A stretch of DNA of 64,000 bases from Bedellia somnulentella (taxonomy: Eukaryota; Arthropoda; Insecta; Lepidoptera; Bedelliidae). Positions within the stretch are counted from its first letter, which is position 1. Each line of letters opens with the position of its first letter. Positions 1-9,996 of this stretch are shown here, one piece after another. The position numbers were made by a program, and so were the translations under genes. The DNA is taken from positions 12,695,423-12,759,422 of the forward strand of contig OY755176.1 in NCBI GenBank assembly GCA_963576735.1. The letters are read 5' to 3'. The notes under the pieces are model-generated. The model had not been told where the DNA came from. It was given only the letters and a program-made list of their open reading frames with translations, and ran no database searches.

Positions 1-778
1 TTACATAGGCGCGCGCGCATCCCCTGCATCGTACACACGGAAATGAAATCAAATATGCAGTGCGTTTTATCTGCTCTAAAATAATATGATATTGATAATG
101 ATAACATAATAGTAATTGAGTAATTGAAATTACTAATTAATATGTAATTTCAATTACCAATTACTGTTTAATTCGAATTACATGTAATTGCAATTACTTG
201 TATTTAATTACAATTGTAATTGAATTAATATTATTTAATTATTAATTAAATTGCAAAAGTAATTAATTACGCCCAACTCTGGTTTCCGGGCACACATCAA
301 AATTGTAATGGACGTAAAAAAGATGTTCTGATGAAAAAGGATCTTAATTTTTATTATTTATCTAAGAAATTTATAACTATGTGTTTTCATGGGCAACAAA
401 TAATGTATTTTTCTTTTACAAATCTAATACTTATAACTATGACAAACATTTTTATAATAAATATTTTTATTATTTCGACCCTGAATCATTATAATCCAGT
501 CACTACGCGTCGATTGCTGGTTGTATGCGTCTCCTATAACTGTAGCAATGGCCGGCACGACGCCTCATCAATCCGTGTCAATAATAAGGTTTTTTTTTTT
601 ACTTTTTCCTTTATTTCATGCACTATCGTTTACGCTAATACAAATGTAAACCTTTAAGGTGGTAGTAAAGGTAAACCTTTGTATGATTGATGAATTCAAT
701 CTGATATAATTAATTATTACATAATATTCAGTGTATAAAATAATTTTTCTTTCAAACCTTTGTCGCATTTTATTACAG
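1..778. other. AT-rich intron-like DNA with simple-sequence stretch
   Basis: No gene seen. Positions about 95-265 are a degenerate low-complexity run built from variants of AATTAC/TAATTG. The 3' end has a pyrimidine-rich stretch followed by TATTACAG at 771-778, which fits a splice acceptor for the exon that follows. The open frame at 331-657 is AT-rich, has no recognisable domain and is taken as chance. Confidence 0.5.
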
Positions 779-953
779 TAGTACCTACGTCATAACTCCT
801 AAGTCTGATGGCAGCAGTGATACTGTAGAATCCATTCATAGAAGAACCGCGTCTATGTTTTGTTCCTCAGTTTCAGATGAAGCGCTGACTAATGAGCACC
901 GGCTCAGGAGTATCAAGCACTTGAGCGGCGATGAATACCACGACTCGACATGA
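779..953 (+). CDS. Probable terminal coding exon of an unidentified host gene
   Basis: After the acceptor-like TATTACAG, a frame starting at 780 encodes 57 codons and ends in TGA at 951-953. The peptide begins STYVITPKSDGSSDT, contains HRRTASMFCSSVSDE and ends SGDEYHDST. It is hydrophilic and rich in Ser, Asp, Glu, His and Arg. Base composition rises to about half GC here, against AT-rich flanks. That, together with the acceptor and the lack of repeat similarity, is why I call it an exon. One base (779) would complete a split codon. Such serine-rich, charged tails are common at cytoplasmic C-termini of receptors or channels, but no domain identifies the protein. Upstream exons would lie before the window. 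The frame is also open back to 744, so a chance ORF is not excluded. Confidence 0.5.
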
Positions 954-2130
954 CGCTTTAAAACCGTGACGAGCCTGTTACTCCGTTCTAAGAATGCTTC
1001 TACTTGCGAACAGCTGTCGGCAGGAGTTAGTGACTGTCTGCAGAATTTTCAATATGAATTGAAGTTTTAGCCCGTTTCACAATTTAGGGGCGTCGGTATT
1101 AGAATCCAGGGTCAGTATTGACTCTCTTTCTGGTTAAACTTTCTGATTCATAAAAAAAACTGTTATATTAATACACAATTTATGATCTCCATGGACGTGT
1201 GGTAATATTTATTTTTTTCCGATCAAAACTTTTAGGGAATTTTCAAAAACAACTAAGTTATTATTAGTAAGGAATAGTGTTAGAATGGTAGCAATTTTTG
1301 TAAGCCAGGTAGTTTTTGCATATCAGATAAATCCATGAATTTTACCCACCGGCATCATGGTCGCTTACGGAATGAGGCTGATAAGTACACATAAGTGAAA
1401 CACGGGTATTTAATGTACGAGAGTAGCACATTACCTACCTGTACTGTAATATCTAAGGTAGGTCTATAGCCAGCAAACAAAATCCATCAGATGATATAAT
1501 TATTGCTTCTAAATTAAACGTGTTCGAAACATCATTAAGGATATCTCTACCAAGAAAACTAACCACTCCATGATGTGCTCATTACAGTTTTTTTTATTTA
1601 ATATTATTTAAACCTCCAAATAGACACCACCTAAAATAAATAGACTATAAATTCGGAAATCAAATTTATGAACCACAATGTAGAGAGTAAACAATAACTC
1701 ATACCTCTAAATCCGTTAGAATCCCGCGGTTCTAGTGCTGAGTTTATTAATCGGTTATATATCAAAGTGCATACAAGTGCAACATTTCATTAATCTTCAC
1801 CCCGACGTTGAAATACAGTTTTTAATGAGCATCGGATTCAATAAAAGCTGAAACAATAGCGTGTGTGAACGCTTATTGTGGCTGCTTTGTTTTACGCCGA
1901 GCTCAAACCGTCATTAAAAAAGGCAGAGAAATATCCAATGAGAGAATTTCGCGTTCGTGTGGACTAAATATTTATATATAATATGAATCTATACAACGTA
2001 GTCGATTATCGTACACAAAACATTTTCAAGCTAAAAAAGTCTAGAGAAAAACAACGACTTGTTTCAAGACCGAATAAAAGACAAATTTAAAAAACAGTAG
2101 TCTGAAATGTGAAGATCATGATTAGTTTGA
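954..2130. other. Gene-free stretch, possible 3' UTR then intergenic DNA
   Basis: The first ~110 bases after the exon stop remain GC-richer than the background and could be 3' UTR. The nearest AATAAA on the + strand is at about 1635. Nothing else was recognised. Confidence 0.35.
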
Positions 2131-2134
2131 TGTC

Positions 2135-2278
2135 AGCCTTGGTGTAGTGGTTAGGCGACAGATTTCTAAATTCTGCATCGCGCGGGTTCTATTCTATTTT
2201 CGGTCAGTCTTGATGGTTATTATTCTGGGTTTGGATCATATTAATATTCGTACCGAATATCATTAAATATATCGTCAA
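2135..2278 (+). repeat. tRNA-derived SINE (SINE-C), degenerate
   Basis: The head GCCTTGGTGTAGTGGTTAGG looks like a tRNA D-arm/A box, and GCGCGGGTTCTATTC lies where a B box should be. It ends ...ATTAAATATATCGTCAACC, matching the end of the copy at 3455-3640. SINE-A follows directly. Confidence 0.55.
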
Positions 2279-2280
2279 CC

Positions 2281-2505
2281 TGTGTGGTGTCAGCTTAGAA
2301 TAACACTACCCCATTTCTTCCGGTGGGTTTACGTAAGAGGCGACTAATGGTATTGGGGCTTTTAAGGGATTTTTGGGCGCTGCGGTTGGAGACACATCAC
2401 CAACAACCTTTACTTCACCATCTTTTCCCCGCGCAATTTCCAAAAGTGGCTGAGAAATTTCTAATTCCCTAGCTCTGGCTATCTCTTCAAGTACATGTAT
2501 GAATG
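2281..2505 (+). repeat. SINE-A copy ((TATG)n-tailed retroposon)
   Basis: Member of the commonest repeat in this window. The consensus begins TGTGTAGTGTCGGCTTAG, continues ATAGCACTACCCCATTTC and GGCGATGCGGTTGGAGACCC, and ends TATAGCCGTGAGTATATG plus (TATG)n. Typical length is about 235-250 bp. It has no ORF. A weak B-box-like GGTTGGAGACC is present mid-element. This copy has a degraded tail. Confidence 0.75.
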
Positions 2506-2578
2506 TTTATCGTAAAGCTTGTGGAACTAACTTGATACGTGTGATTAATCCACATTATTTAATTTTGTTTACTTTATC

Positions 2579-2628
2579 GGGTTGTACAAAGTGGCGATCT
2601 TTGCCAACCCTGATGGGAAATAATGGTT
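2579..2628 (+). repeat. RTE-like LINE 3' tail fragment
   Basis: Short piece matching the end of the LINE family best seen at 39527-39772: ACAAAGTGGCGATC, then CCAACCCTGATGGGA. Confidence 0.45.
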
Positions 2629-3450
2629 TGGAAATAATACAAGTAACTAAAAATAAAATGGCTTAATAAATAATACTTATAAGTTAACCGGCGTGGTGAA
2701 GGTCGAGAAAAGATGATAAATGCGGGTAGCACAAAATAGGTCACCGGAGAGAAGTTTTGGGTTGGAATATCTATCATAGAACTGACTTCTTTTAGCTGAG
2801 ACGACGGTAAATAAAAAATATACCCAAGAAATCTACCTTACATTTAATGTGACAGAAGTCCTTGAAATATAATATATAATGAGCAAAAATAGCTGCTTCT
2901 TGTTCATGTTCAAGTTAACAACTATTCATGATCACAAAAGATCCCCACTGAAAAGGTCCAGGCTACCCTGGTTAGTGTGAATTGGCCACAGTCCACCAAG
3001 TTGGGCCATTGCGTGTTGGCGGTCATATAAGACTAATAAAGGGATGAAAACGTGCACCGGTTAACCATGCAAGTGAGAGGACTCACCTTTATTTATTTAT
3101 ATAAATTGAAGTAAATGTATTATAAAAACGGTTAAAATTGATGTGAATAGGTGGTTTAATTTCGGGAAGCAGTTAAAGTTCTCCTGTGTTGGCTTAGAAG
3201 AACACAATTATCTTTTGATCGCCTTCAATAACATTCGAAAAGGGCCCTTTTATCTATTTTATTTTATTATATTTTTCTCAATTAATTAGTTCTAGTTAAT
3301 TTTAATATTATAATTGCCGTGCGTGTAACAAATCGGTCATGTGTATTTTATTCTAACTTTTTCAAAAATGGAAACGAATAAGGTATAGAGACATTTGGCT
3401 TGAGATAGATAAATAATAGCGTTGAGATAGAAACTCATCAACAACATTAT
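2629..3450. other. Gene-free stretch
   Basis: No gene. Around 2960-3030 is a patch containing CCACCAAGTTGGGCCATTG that resembles a common moth interspersed repeat fragment. The rest is AT-rich and unrecognised. Confidence 0.4.
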
Positions 3451-3454
3451 TTGA

Positions 3455-3640
3455 CCATAGCCGAGGCCAAGTGGGTAGGTGACTAGCTTCTTGGTCCGGA
3501 GGTTGCGGGTTCGATCCCCACTAAGAACAACATTTATGTGATGAGCATATATTATTTACATATATGTTTATTTTATAATACTGATTAAATATATTGTTGA
3601 CTTAGAATCCCATACGAAACGTTTACTTAGTTTGGGTCTA
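3455..3640 (+). repeat. tRNA-derived SINE (SINE-C)
   Basis: tRNA-like head with A-box region TAGCCGAGGCCAAGTGGG and a clean B box GGTTCGATCC inside GCGGGTTCGATCCCC, followed by a body with GTGATGAGCATATA and an AT-rich end. A reverse copy lies at 32515-32605. Confidence 0.7.
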
Positions 3641-4203
3641 ACTTGATCTGTGTAAAATGTGTCAAAATATTTATTTATCATAATTATTATTATATCTGTG
3701 ATGGATGAAATATGGACTATAACGATTCAATAAATAACCTATAATAATATAATAATCATCATCTTGACTTTAATTACGAGAGAAAAATAATGCTTTCTAA
3801 CTTTTAAGGTTTTTATTTTCGTAAATTCGCTTCGTGAACAAAATCTTCCAGAGCTGAAAGCATCCTTATTAGTTTCTTATAACACACGTACTCGTAAAAC
3901 GTCGCTTTTGCTTGAAATATGACGCACAAAAGGAAATTTTAAAAGCATTATTAAGTAAAATATGCCTTAAGTTATATCAGTGTCACTTTGTTCAGGAACA
4001 TCGTTATTCCTGAAATAAGGATACAATATCAGTGTACAGCCTTCTTTGAAAGAATTTGTTTTATTATTTATTTAAAGTAATAAACATCTGTAATTAACGA
4101 ATGTGGTATCGAGATACTAGTATTGTTAATTGGATTTAATGTTAACACTCCAACGTGTTGTAATGGAATGGCAAAATATTCTTCTATACCACATTTTCAA
4201 AAG
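3641..4203. other. Gene-free AT-rich stretch
   Basis: Nothing recognised on either strand. Confidence 0.4.
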
Positions 4204-4455
4204 TACATACATACATACATATACTCACGGCTATAAATCCCTTAACGGGGTAGCCAGAGCTTTGGATTGAAAAAATCCTCAGCCACTTTTGGAAGTTGAT
4301 TGGGAAAAGATGGTTATAATAAATGTTTTTGGTGACGGGTCTTCAACCACCACGCCCAAAAATCACTTAAAAAGCCCCCTACACCCTTAGTCGCCTCTTA
4401 CGATCACCCACGGGTAGAAATGGGGTATTGTTATTCTAAGCCGACACAACACGGC
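4204..4455 (-). repeat. SINE-A copy, reverse
   Basis: Starts with the reverse-complement tail (CATA)n, then TATACTCACGGCTATAAATC, and ends with CCGACACAACACGG. Nearly full length with moderate divergence. Confidence 0.8.
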
Positions 4456-4544
4456 AAAAAAAAGTACACTATGTTAAATTTATTCACGGATAATAAGTTT
4501 ATCGGTATCTATACAGGAGATCTAGCACAAGGTTTATTTTATCA

Positions 4545-4640
4545 TTACTCTGTCGGTTAGAATGAGATAAAAGTATACGATACTATGTAAGTGTGAAAGA
4601 GATTGCTGTTTTATAATACGCGTCATCTATTGACATACAG
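4545..4640 (+). repeat. Old interspersed repeat fragment
   Basis: GAATGAGATAAAAGTATACG and GTAAGTGTGAAAGAGAT match 6885-6940 (GAATGAGATGACAGTACACG). Identity of the family is unknown. Confidence 0.4.
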
Positions 4641-4673
4641 GGAAACAGAGACATAATGAAAGTTGTTAAATAA

Positions 4674-4755
4674 GAGCAATAAACGCACACAATCTCAAAC
4701 ACTTACACACTCAGGTGAGTGTGTAAGTGTTTGAGATTGAGTGCGTATATTGCTC
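4674..4755. repeat. 82-bp palindrome (40-bp arms)
   Basis: The inner arms 4690-4713 and 4716-4739 are perfect 24-bp inverted repeats around a 2-base GG centre (arm core CAAACACTTACACACTCA). The outer 16 bases on each side (4674-4689, 4740-4755; GAGCAATA...GCACA against its mirror) pair with a few mismatches. The transcript would fold into a nearly uninterrupted hairpin. It could be a tiny terminal-inverted-repeat element, a hairpin-RNA precursor or a recent inverted duplication. Confidence 0.85.
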
Positions 4756-4759
4756 GTAT

Positions 4760-5210
4760 GTAGGTACATACTAACATAAACACACTTTTCCTTATACATA
4801 ACTTACACCCACACATGCAGCGGCAAGAGTTAGATTAAGTACGTGTCTATTATATAATAATTTAGTTTTTTTTTTATTCATTATCTTTTTTACCTTAATT
4901 GTATAGTATAGTTTTCCATAATTACTTTTTGATTATAGATTGTAAGTCCATTTTGTTTTTTTTTAGTATTAGTTTTTCCTAGTTTTTAATTAAATGCATA
5001 GTATTGTAAAATGTAGTAAAAATGTAACTGTAATTATTAAATGTTCGCTGCGATACAGGCATTGCCTAGTGCAGTGAACTAGTGAAAGCTTGTTCTATGT
5101 TATTTTAATCGCTTATGTTAATAAAGTTTTTTTTTTTTTTTTTTAAAAGGTCGCTTGTGCTAGCCATGCTGATAATATGTCTAGCAACGACCCCAAATGT
5201 TTACTCGGTA
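4760..5210. repeat. AT-rich stretch ending in AATAAAG plus long T run
   Basis: No gene. AATAAAG at about 5120 is followed by an uninterrupted run of about 18 T at 5126-5143. The TGCCTAGTGCAGTGAACTAG region before it suggests an old retroposon end, but the family was not identified. Confidence 0.3.
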
Positions 5211-5212
5211 CA

Positions 5213-5445
5213 TTTAGTGTACTTACATACTTACTTATACTCACGCCCATTGTTCCCATTGGGGTAGGCAGAGAATATCGATCGCCACTTTGTACGATCC
5301 AGGCAAATCACTTTTGCTTCTGTTACATTCATCATTCTTCTCATACATGCTCTTTTATTCTTCATACTTCGGACGCCGGCCTTTTTGAGCACACACTCTA
5401 TTTGGTCCAGGTGTGTCAGTGTACATTAAGCCTTAATCGCTCCAC
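5213..5445 (-). repeat. RTE-like LINE 3' end, reverse
   Basis: Reverse-strand copy of the LINE tail: ACTTATACTCACGCCCATTG, GGGGTAGGCAGAGAATATCG, CGCCACTTTGTACGATCC, then the antisense of a coding C-terminus (CATACATGCTCTTTTATTC pairs with codons for NKRACM). It is 5'-truncated with the coding remnant decayed. Confidence 0.65.
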
Positions 5446-6337
5446 GATCTCACTCACGGAAAGTTTATTATTTTTTTTCGCATGCAGAGCCAGCGATAAT
5501 TCATTTATAAATAGTTATCGCGATTATTTTAATTTTTCCAAGTGCTAAACCCTAAGTTGTAATCAATATAATTATTTCAAGATTTTGGTGTAGTGTTAGA
5601 GGTTGACTAGACTAGACTATAAAATTTCTTTTCTTTCTTTATTCTTCATGAGATTCCAAGTTTCACATTTACTATAATAAAGCTGAATTTTCAAGAGTAA
5701 TAAATTAAGAAATAACGTCATATGATAATTAAGATTTTCTAAATCACTTACGCATGAGTAAAAACATTCTCAGTAAGGTACTGTTGCGAAATCCGTAGCA
5801 GCTTTCTAGAACTACGAATTTTGAGAGGTTAGCTAAGCAATAAGTGTTGTTAGAAAGTATCTTACCAAGAAAAGTCGAAACTTAAGGTACATAGTGTATT
5901 AATATTCTTCGGAGTCATTGTTTCTGTTTATATTTATTTTCTTTGTTGACGTCCGCGGATTTTTTAAGAGGTAATTAGGTTAGGAAAAACCGATACGTTG
6001 ACTTTCTTATCCTTATTTAAACCATACGAATTTATACAAAACGTTTTTTTTTGTAATTATACAACAGTTACTTCACTCACCCCAAATTATCCAAAAGGGG
6101 TATCCTAACCTTCGCAAGCAACAAATTCTGTGAAAAGTTATTTTCGGAAATTACAAGTAAAGAAACTTTTCTCAAGGGAACTCAAACAAATGGTACCACT
6201 AAGTAGACTAGGTTAGATAAGCTGACACAACACGGCTTAACAAATATTCATACGTTATAAAAGTAGAGTACTAGAAACTTTCTCAAGGGAAGTCAAACAT
6301 TTGCTTCCACATGAAGAGAGGGGCTAGATAAGCAGAC
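5446..6337. other. Gene-free stretch with a small internal repeat
   Basis: No gene. A phrase ACTTTCTCAAGGGAAGTCAA at about 6275 repeats an earlier ACTTTTCTCAAGGGAACTCA at about 6165, so roughly 100 bp may be duplicated locally. Otherwise unrecognised. Confidence 0.4.
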
Positions 6338-6683
6338 ACCAATATCATACTAATAAATAAAGAATAAATAAAGGAAAGAAAAATTTCGACGCAGGCGGGG
6401 ATCGAACCCGCGACCTCGGGTAAACGCCCCGACGCTAGGAGGTAGGAAACGCAAACACTACTTAAACGTGTAAAAGAAATAAAGGATAGAAGAATTTCGC
6501 ACTGGGAGCCAATTGACAAGGTAGCTCAGTTGGCAGAGCGTCGGGGCGTTTACCCGAGGTCGCGGGTTCGATCCCCGCCTCTGTCGAAATTTTTCTTTCC
6601 TTTACCTATTCTTTATTTATTAGTAATAATCCCCACATGAGGTTTTCATGAACAAAAAAAAAAGATTTAAACCAATATCATAC
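6338..6683 (+). mobile_element. tRNA-carrying retroposon with inverted arms and 13-bp target duplication
   Basis: The insert 6351-6670 is flanked by the direct repeat ACCAATATCATAC (6338-6350 and 6671-6683). Its first part (TAATAAATAAAG..., GGAAAGAAAAATTTCGAC, then the 3' half of a tRNA-like sequence in reverse) is mirrored by its second part (a complete tRNA-like sequence, then GTCGAAATTTTTCTTTCC and CTTTATTTATTAGTA). It ends with CATGAACAAAAAA...GATTTAA, an A-rich tail. The target duplication and tail point to retroposition; the mirrored arms are unusual. A simpler copy of the same family lies at 34906-35094 with its own target duplication. Confidence 0.7.
6519..6587 (+). tRNA. tRNA-like gene or pseudogene inside the retroposon
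   Basis: Cloverleaf can be drawn: acceptor GACAAGG with CTCTGTC (one mismatch, one wobble), D-arm TAGCTCAGTTGGCAGAGCG, anticodon stem TCGGG/CCCGA with loop GCGTTTA, and T-arm GCGGG-TTCGATC-CCCGC with an intact B box. The loop position normally U33 is C, so a functional anticodon (GTT at face value) is doubtful. It lies within a repeated mobile unit, so I regard it as a tRNA-derived part of the element and not a housekeeping tRNA. A T-rich run follows the 3' end and could stop Pol III. Confidence 0.5.
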
Positions 6684-6688
6684 ATTAC

Positions 6689-6849
6689 CAAAGTTCTAGA
6701 AAGCAGAGTACTAGGACAGCATAGCATCACGAGGACCAAAGCACGGCAGCGGAAATAATGACCGGCGCTCTGTAATTGGGAGGGAGCGGACTGCTCCATG
6801 CTCCATGCAGACACTGCACGGAATTACTGACACTGGCACTTCCTTATTT
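6689..6849 (+). repeat. Direct repeat copy 1 (~160 bp)
   Basis: Starts CAAAGTTCTAGAAAGCAGAG, includes GCACGGCAGCGGAAATAATG and CACTGCACGGAATTACTG. It is nearly identical to 7074-7237, about 385 bp downstream. Unknown family. Confidence 0.8.
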
Positions 6850-7073
6850 CAGTTCTAGTACGAGCGCTTATTTATCGTCACGATATCGGTAAGAATGAGA
6901 TGACAGTACACGATATTAAGTAAGTGCGTAAGAGATGGTTGGTATACCCCGCGATATATAGTTAAAAGGTCGCTCGTAATAGATATGCTGCATAACTAAC
7001 TTCATTACAAACAAACATATGGTATTGGAGAAAGAGATGGACTAGAGAAGCAGACCGGAAAGTCATACAATAT

Positions 7074-7237
7074 CAAAGTTCGAGAAAGCAGAGTACTAGG
7101 TCAGCATAGCATCACGAGGACCATAGCACGGCAGCGGAAATAATGACCGGCGCTCTGTAATTGGGAGGGAGCGGACTGCTCCACGCTCCATGCAGACACT
7201 GCACGGAATTACTGGCACTGGCGCTGCCTACTTATTT
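7074..7237 (+). repeat. Direct repeat copy 2 (~160 bp)
   Basis: Second copy of the 6689-6849 repeat, differing by a few substitutions (for example GACTGCTCCACGCTCC against GACTGCTCCATGCTCC). The sequences before both copies also share AGCAGAC-type phrases, so an older, longer unit is likely. Confidence 0.8.
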
Positions 7238-8960
7238 CTCTGAGGAAATTTCTAGCGTGATCTGGACTTGCATAACTAACTACACTTACATTTTTATTGC
7301 ATTAAAATAATGTTTGAAACGGTTTGTTAGGTTTCTGAAGTTTGATTTGTGACAATTCTTTAGTTTTGATAAGATTTTCTTTCTGTAGATTTTAAAACAA
7401 TTTTATTGCAAATGCATTATGTGCAGTTTAAACACTATTCATATATAATTTCGATAATCTTTACAATTTTATTTAACCCGTATAAGATGTATTAACTTTT
7501 ATAAGCTACAGTACAATGCTACTTTTAATAAGTCCTAATAATAAATTATATTATATTTGAAACTTACAAGCCAGATGAAACAAGAATATGAACCACATGT
7601 AAAACTGTATGCTATTTGTTCATCAACAATCAAAAACAGAAAACAAGCTAAAAACTCGACATAAAATAACTCAATTTGAGGACAAAGGCTCCACATGAGA
7701 AAAAGCTTTTCTGTACGCTAGCCCAGCCCGAAATCGTATTACGATCTCTACCGACGAGCCACCTAGAACTCATCAGGAGCCGGATACAATTTTAGACATT
7801 AATTTCCTTTCATTAGCGTTTTACTAATTACAAAGACAAACACCATCTTTTGCCCTCATTGAGTATACTTGAAATAAATGCTTCTTAGTTTTATTTTCCA
7901 AAATTGACTCTCGAGCACTGACTTTTCTTATAAAACATGAAATTATTATTTCCTTGAAGGACTTACCTCAGTATATGCGTATGGTTTTTAATCCTTAAAA
8001 TGGGAGCTGAAGAATTGGGAATGCAGCACTTATGGAAGTTGAGTGGGGAAAACGTTGCAAAAAGAGGGATAATTGGGAATATATCTCCAGCCAAATCAGC
8101 CAACAATAACTGATAATACTTGAAAACCCTCTGTCAACTCGTACTAACCAATAAAATAAGAAGAATAACAAGACGAAATGACTAAGTGCTATTTTAAGTC
8201 TATATGAGTAGTTATGATTTGAAATCACAATACGAAAATGAAAGAACTAGTTGTTTTTCTTTTTATTCATGGAGCCTACGTAACCTCCGACTCCTGAAAT
8301 TACGGTATACCTGAATTATTAAGGAAATACCTGGAAATAGCCTACACCTCCGTATCTTTCCTAAAATTACAAGTGTTGTTAGGACTTCTGATAACGGTTG
8401 GCAAATATATTTTCAGGAAACTAACATGACTTGACTAAGTTTATATCTGCTTATTGTTATCCATATAAAGCCGCGATACAGTTGACCTACGACGAAGAAT
8501 TATTTAGTCTAAATAAATCTTGAACACCATATTTCGTATGGCATTTAGATGAAACGTTATTTTTGTCAAGCTCTTTTCAGATAAACTTTTCAGGTAAGTT
8601 TAACCTATTTCTTTAAGCTTATTATATAAATAAATTCGGTTTTATAGAAAAAAAAAAAAACTCGACCTTTTTTATAATATATTTTTGGAAAGTCTCATAA
8701 CATAACAACGTAACATAAGTTACTACAATCGATGGATCATACATTCAAATAAGGGATACTGTAGGTCCGTTCCCAAAATCGTGTTAGCCGGATGAACGTC
8801 AAGTTAAGACGGTAGAAGAGTAATCACTTGTCACTGCAAGCCCCATCTGAGCTTTAGAGCTCTTCAATCTTTTGGAGCGGAGAATCGCTCACTTTGCATT
8901 TCGATTTTCAATCAACTCATCCTAAACTTTGAACTGATCCTGATAAAATTTTAAACAATA
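7238..8960. other. Gene-free stretch
   Basis: AT-rich and unrecognised. The patch 8760-8960 is richer in GC and lacks repeats, but no frame looks coding. Confidence 0.4.
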
Positions 8961-8964
8961 ATCT

Positions 8965-9255
8965 CAACCAGACGTTCACGCCGTATATCCCCGAAGGGGT
9001 TGGCAGAGGTACTAAAACTTCTGAACATCGCGTGACATTGTCACTTGGTGTACAGAGTACCCACGTTTTGCTTGGACAGTGTACTCACGTGATATGGGCA
9101 GACCATCGCCGGTTTGTGCGATACACTGTCACATGACTAAGTGACACCAGGTGACAAAGTCACGTGATGTTCAGAAGTATTAGTACCTCTGCCAACCCCT
9201 TCGGGGATATTCGGCGTGAATGTTTATGTTATGTTATGTTATGTTATGTTATGAC
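8965..9255. repeat. SINE-B foldback (two 3' ends head to head)
   Basis: Left half (8965-9105) reads the SINE-B 3' part in reverse (CGTTCACGCCGTATATCC, CCGAAGGGGTTGGCAGAGG). Right half (9106-9255) reads it forward (ACCTCTGCCAACCCCTTC, GGGGATATTCGGCGTGAA) and ends in five TTATG units. The halves pair over about 90 bp. The structure fits twin priming or two opposed insertions. Confidence 0.75.
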
Positions 9256-9314
9256 TAAGTTCAAGTGTTCCTCGCAACTCGGTTTTAAACAACGGTTATC
9301 AGATATTTATAAAA

Positions 9315-9996
9315 AGCGGCCAAGAGCGAGATGGACTCGCTAATGAAGGGTTCCGTAGCAGCACTAGCAGCAGTTATTAAAATTAAAATGTTATTTACTT
9401 ATCACTGATTTACTATAAGAAAACAATGGTTCACGTTTTATGCGTAAGGCGTGAAATTAATAAATTAGGTAAGTAATTTGATTTATGACGTTTAAAAATA
9501 GAACTACGGGCTAGATCTCATTCAAACCAATTTTAGTTTGTATAGTAATACACATCGTATATTTTTTTCAGTTTTATCATGCCCATATTTTAGAAGTTAC
9601 GGGGGGGGGACACACATTTTACCACTTTGGAAAAGTCTCTCGCACAAACTATTCAGTTTTGAAAAAAATGATATAAGAAACCTCAACATCATTTATAAAT
9701 ACCTTTTGATAGATACACGTATAGGTTTGATAAAAAAAAATGTTGAGTTTCAGTTCTATGTATGGGGAACCCTAAAAATTTTGGTTTTTTTTTTCAGATT
9801 TTATTTTAAAATCTAAATGCGGTTTACAGAATACATCTACGCACCAATTTTCAATAATGTAGTTCTTATAGTTTCGGAATAAACTGGCTGTGACATATGG
9901 ACGCACGGACGGACGGACGGACGGACGGACAGACATACAGACATGACGAATCTATAAGGGTCCCGTTTTTGCCATTTGGCTACGGAACCCTAAAAA
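9315..9996. mobile_element. Non-autonomous element with GGGTTCCGTAG/TACGGAACCCT ends and (GGAC)n
   Basis: Begins GCGGCCAAGAGCGAG...GAAGGGTTCCGTAGC and ends GGCTACGGAACCCTAAAAA, so the ends carry an imperfect inverted repeat. Near the right end is a (GGAC)n array at about 9900-9930 followed by CATGACGAATCTATAAGGG. No transposase is encoded. The second copy at 29593-30310 has an allelic empty site at 22283. I recognise the sequence as a widespread moth/butterfly repeat but am not sure of its superfamily. Confidence 0.75.

Noticed and set aside
95..265. AATTAC/TAATTG run as an origin or regulatory array
   Set aside because: Low-complexity AT sequence with irregular spacing; nothing beyond composition.
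2574..2777. 67-codon minus frame near the LINE scrap
   Set aside because: No domain; it spans repeat-derived sequence.
6519..6587. A normal housekeeping tRNA gene
   Set aside because: It is inside a mobile repeat with target duplications, the base normally U33 is C, and the acceptor stem has a mismatch.
9897..9935. (GGAC)n array as a CRISPR-like or satellite array
   Set aside because: It is a 4-base microsatellite that is part of a dispersed element, with no spacers.
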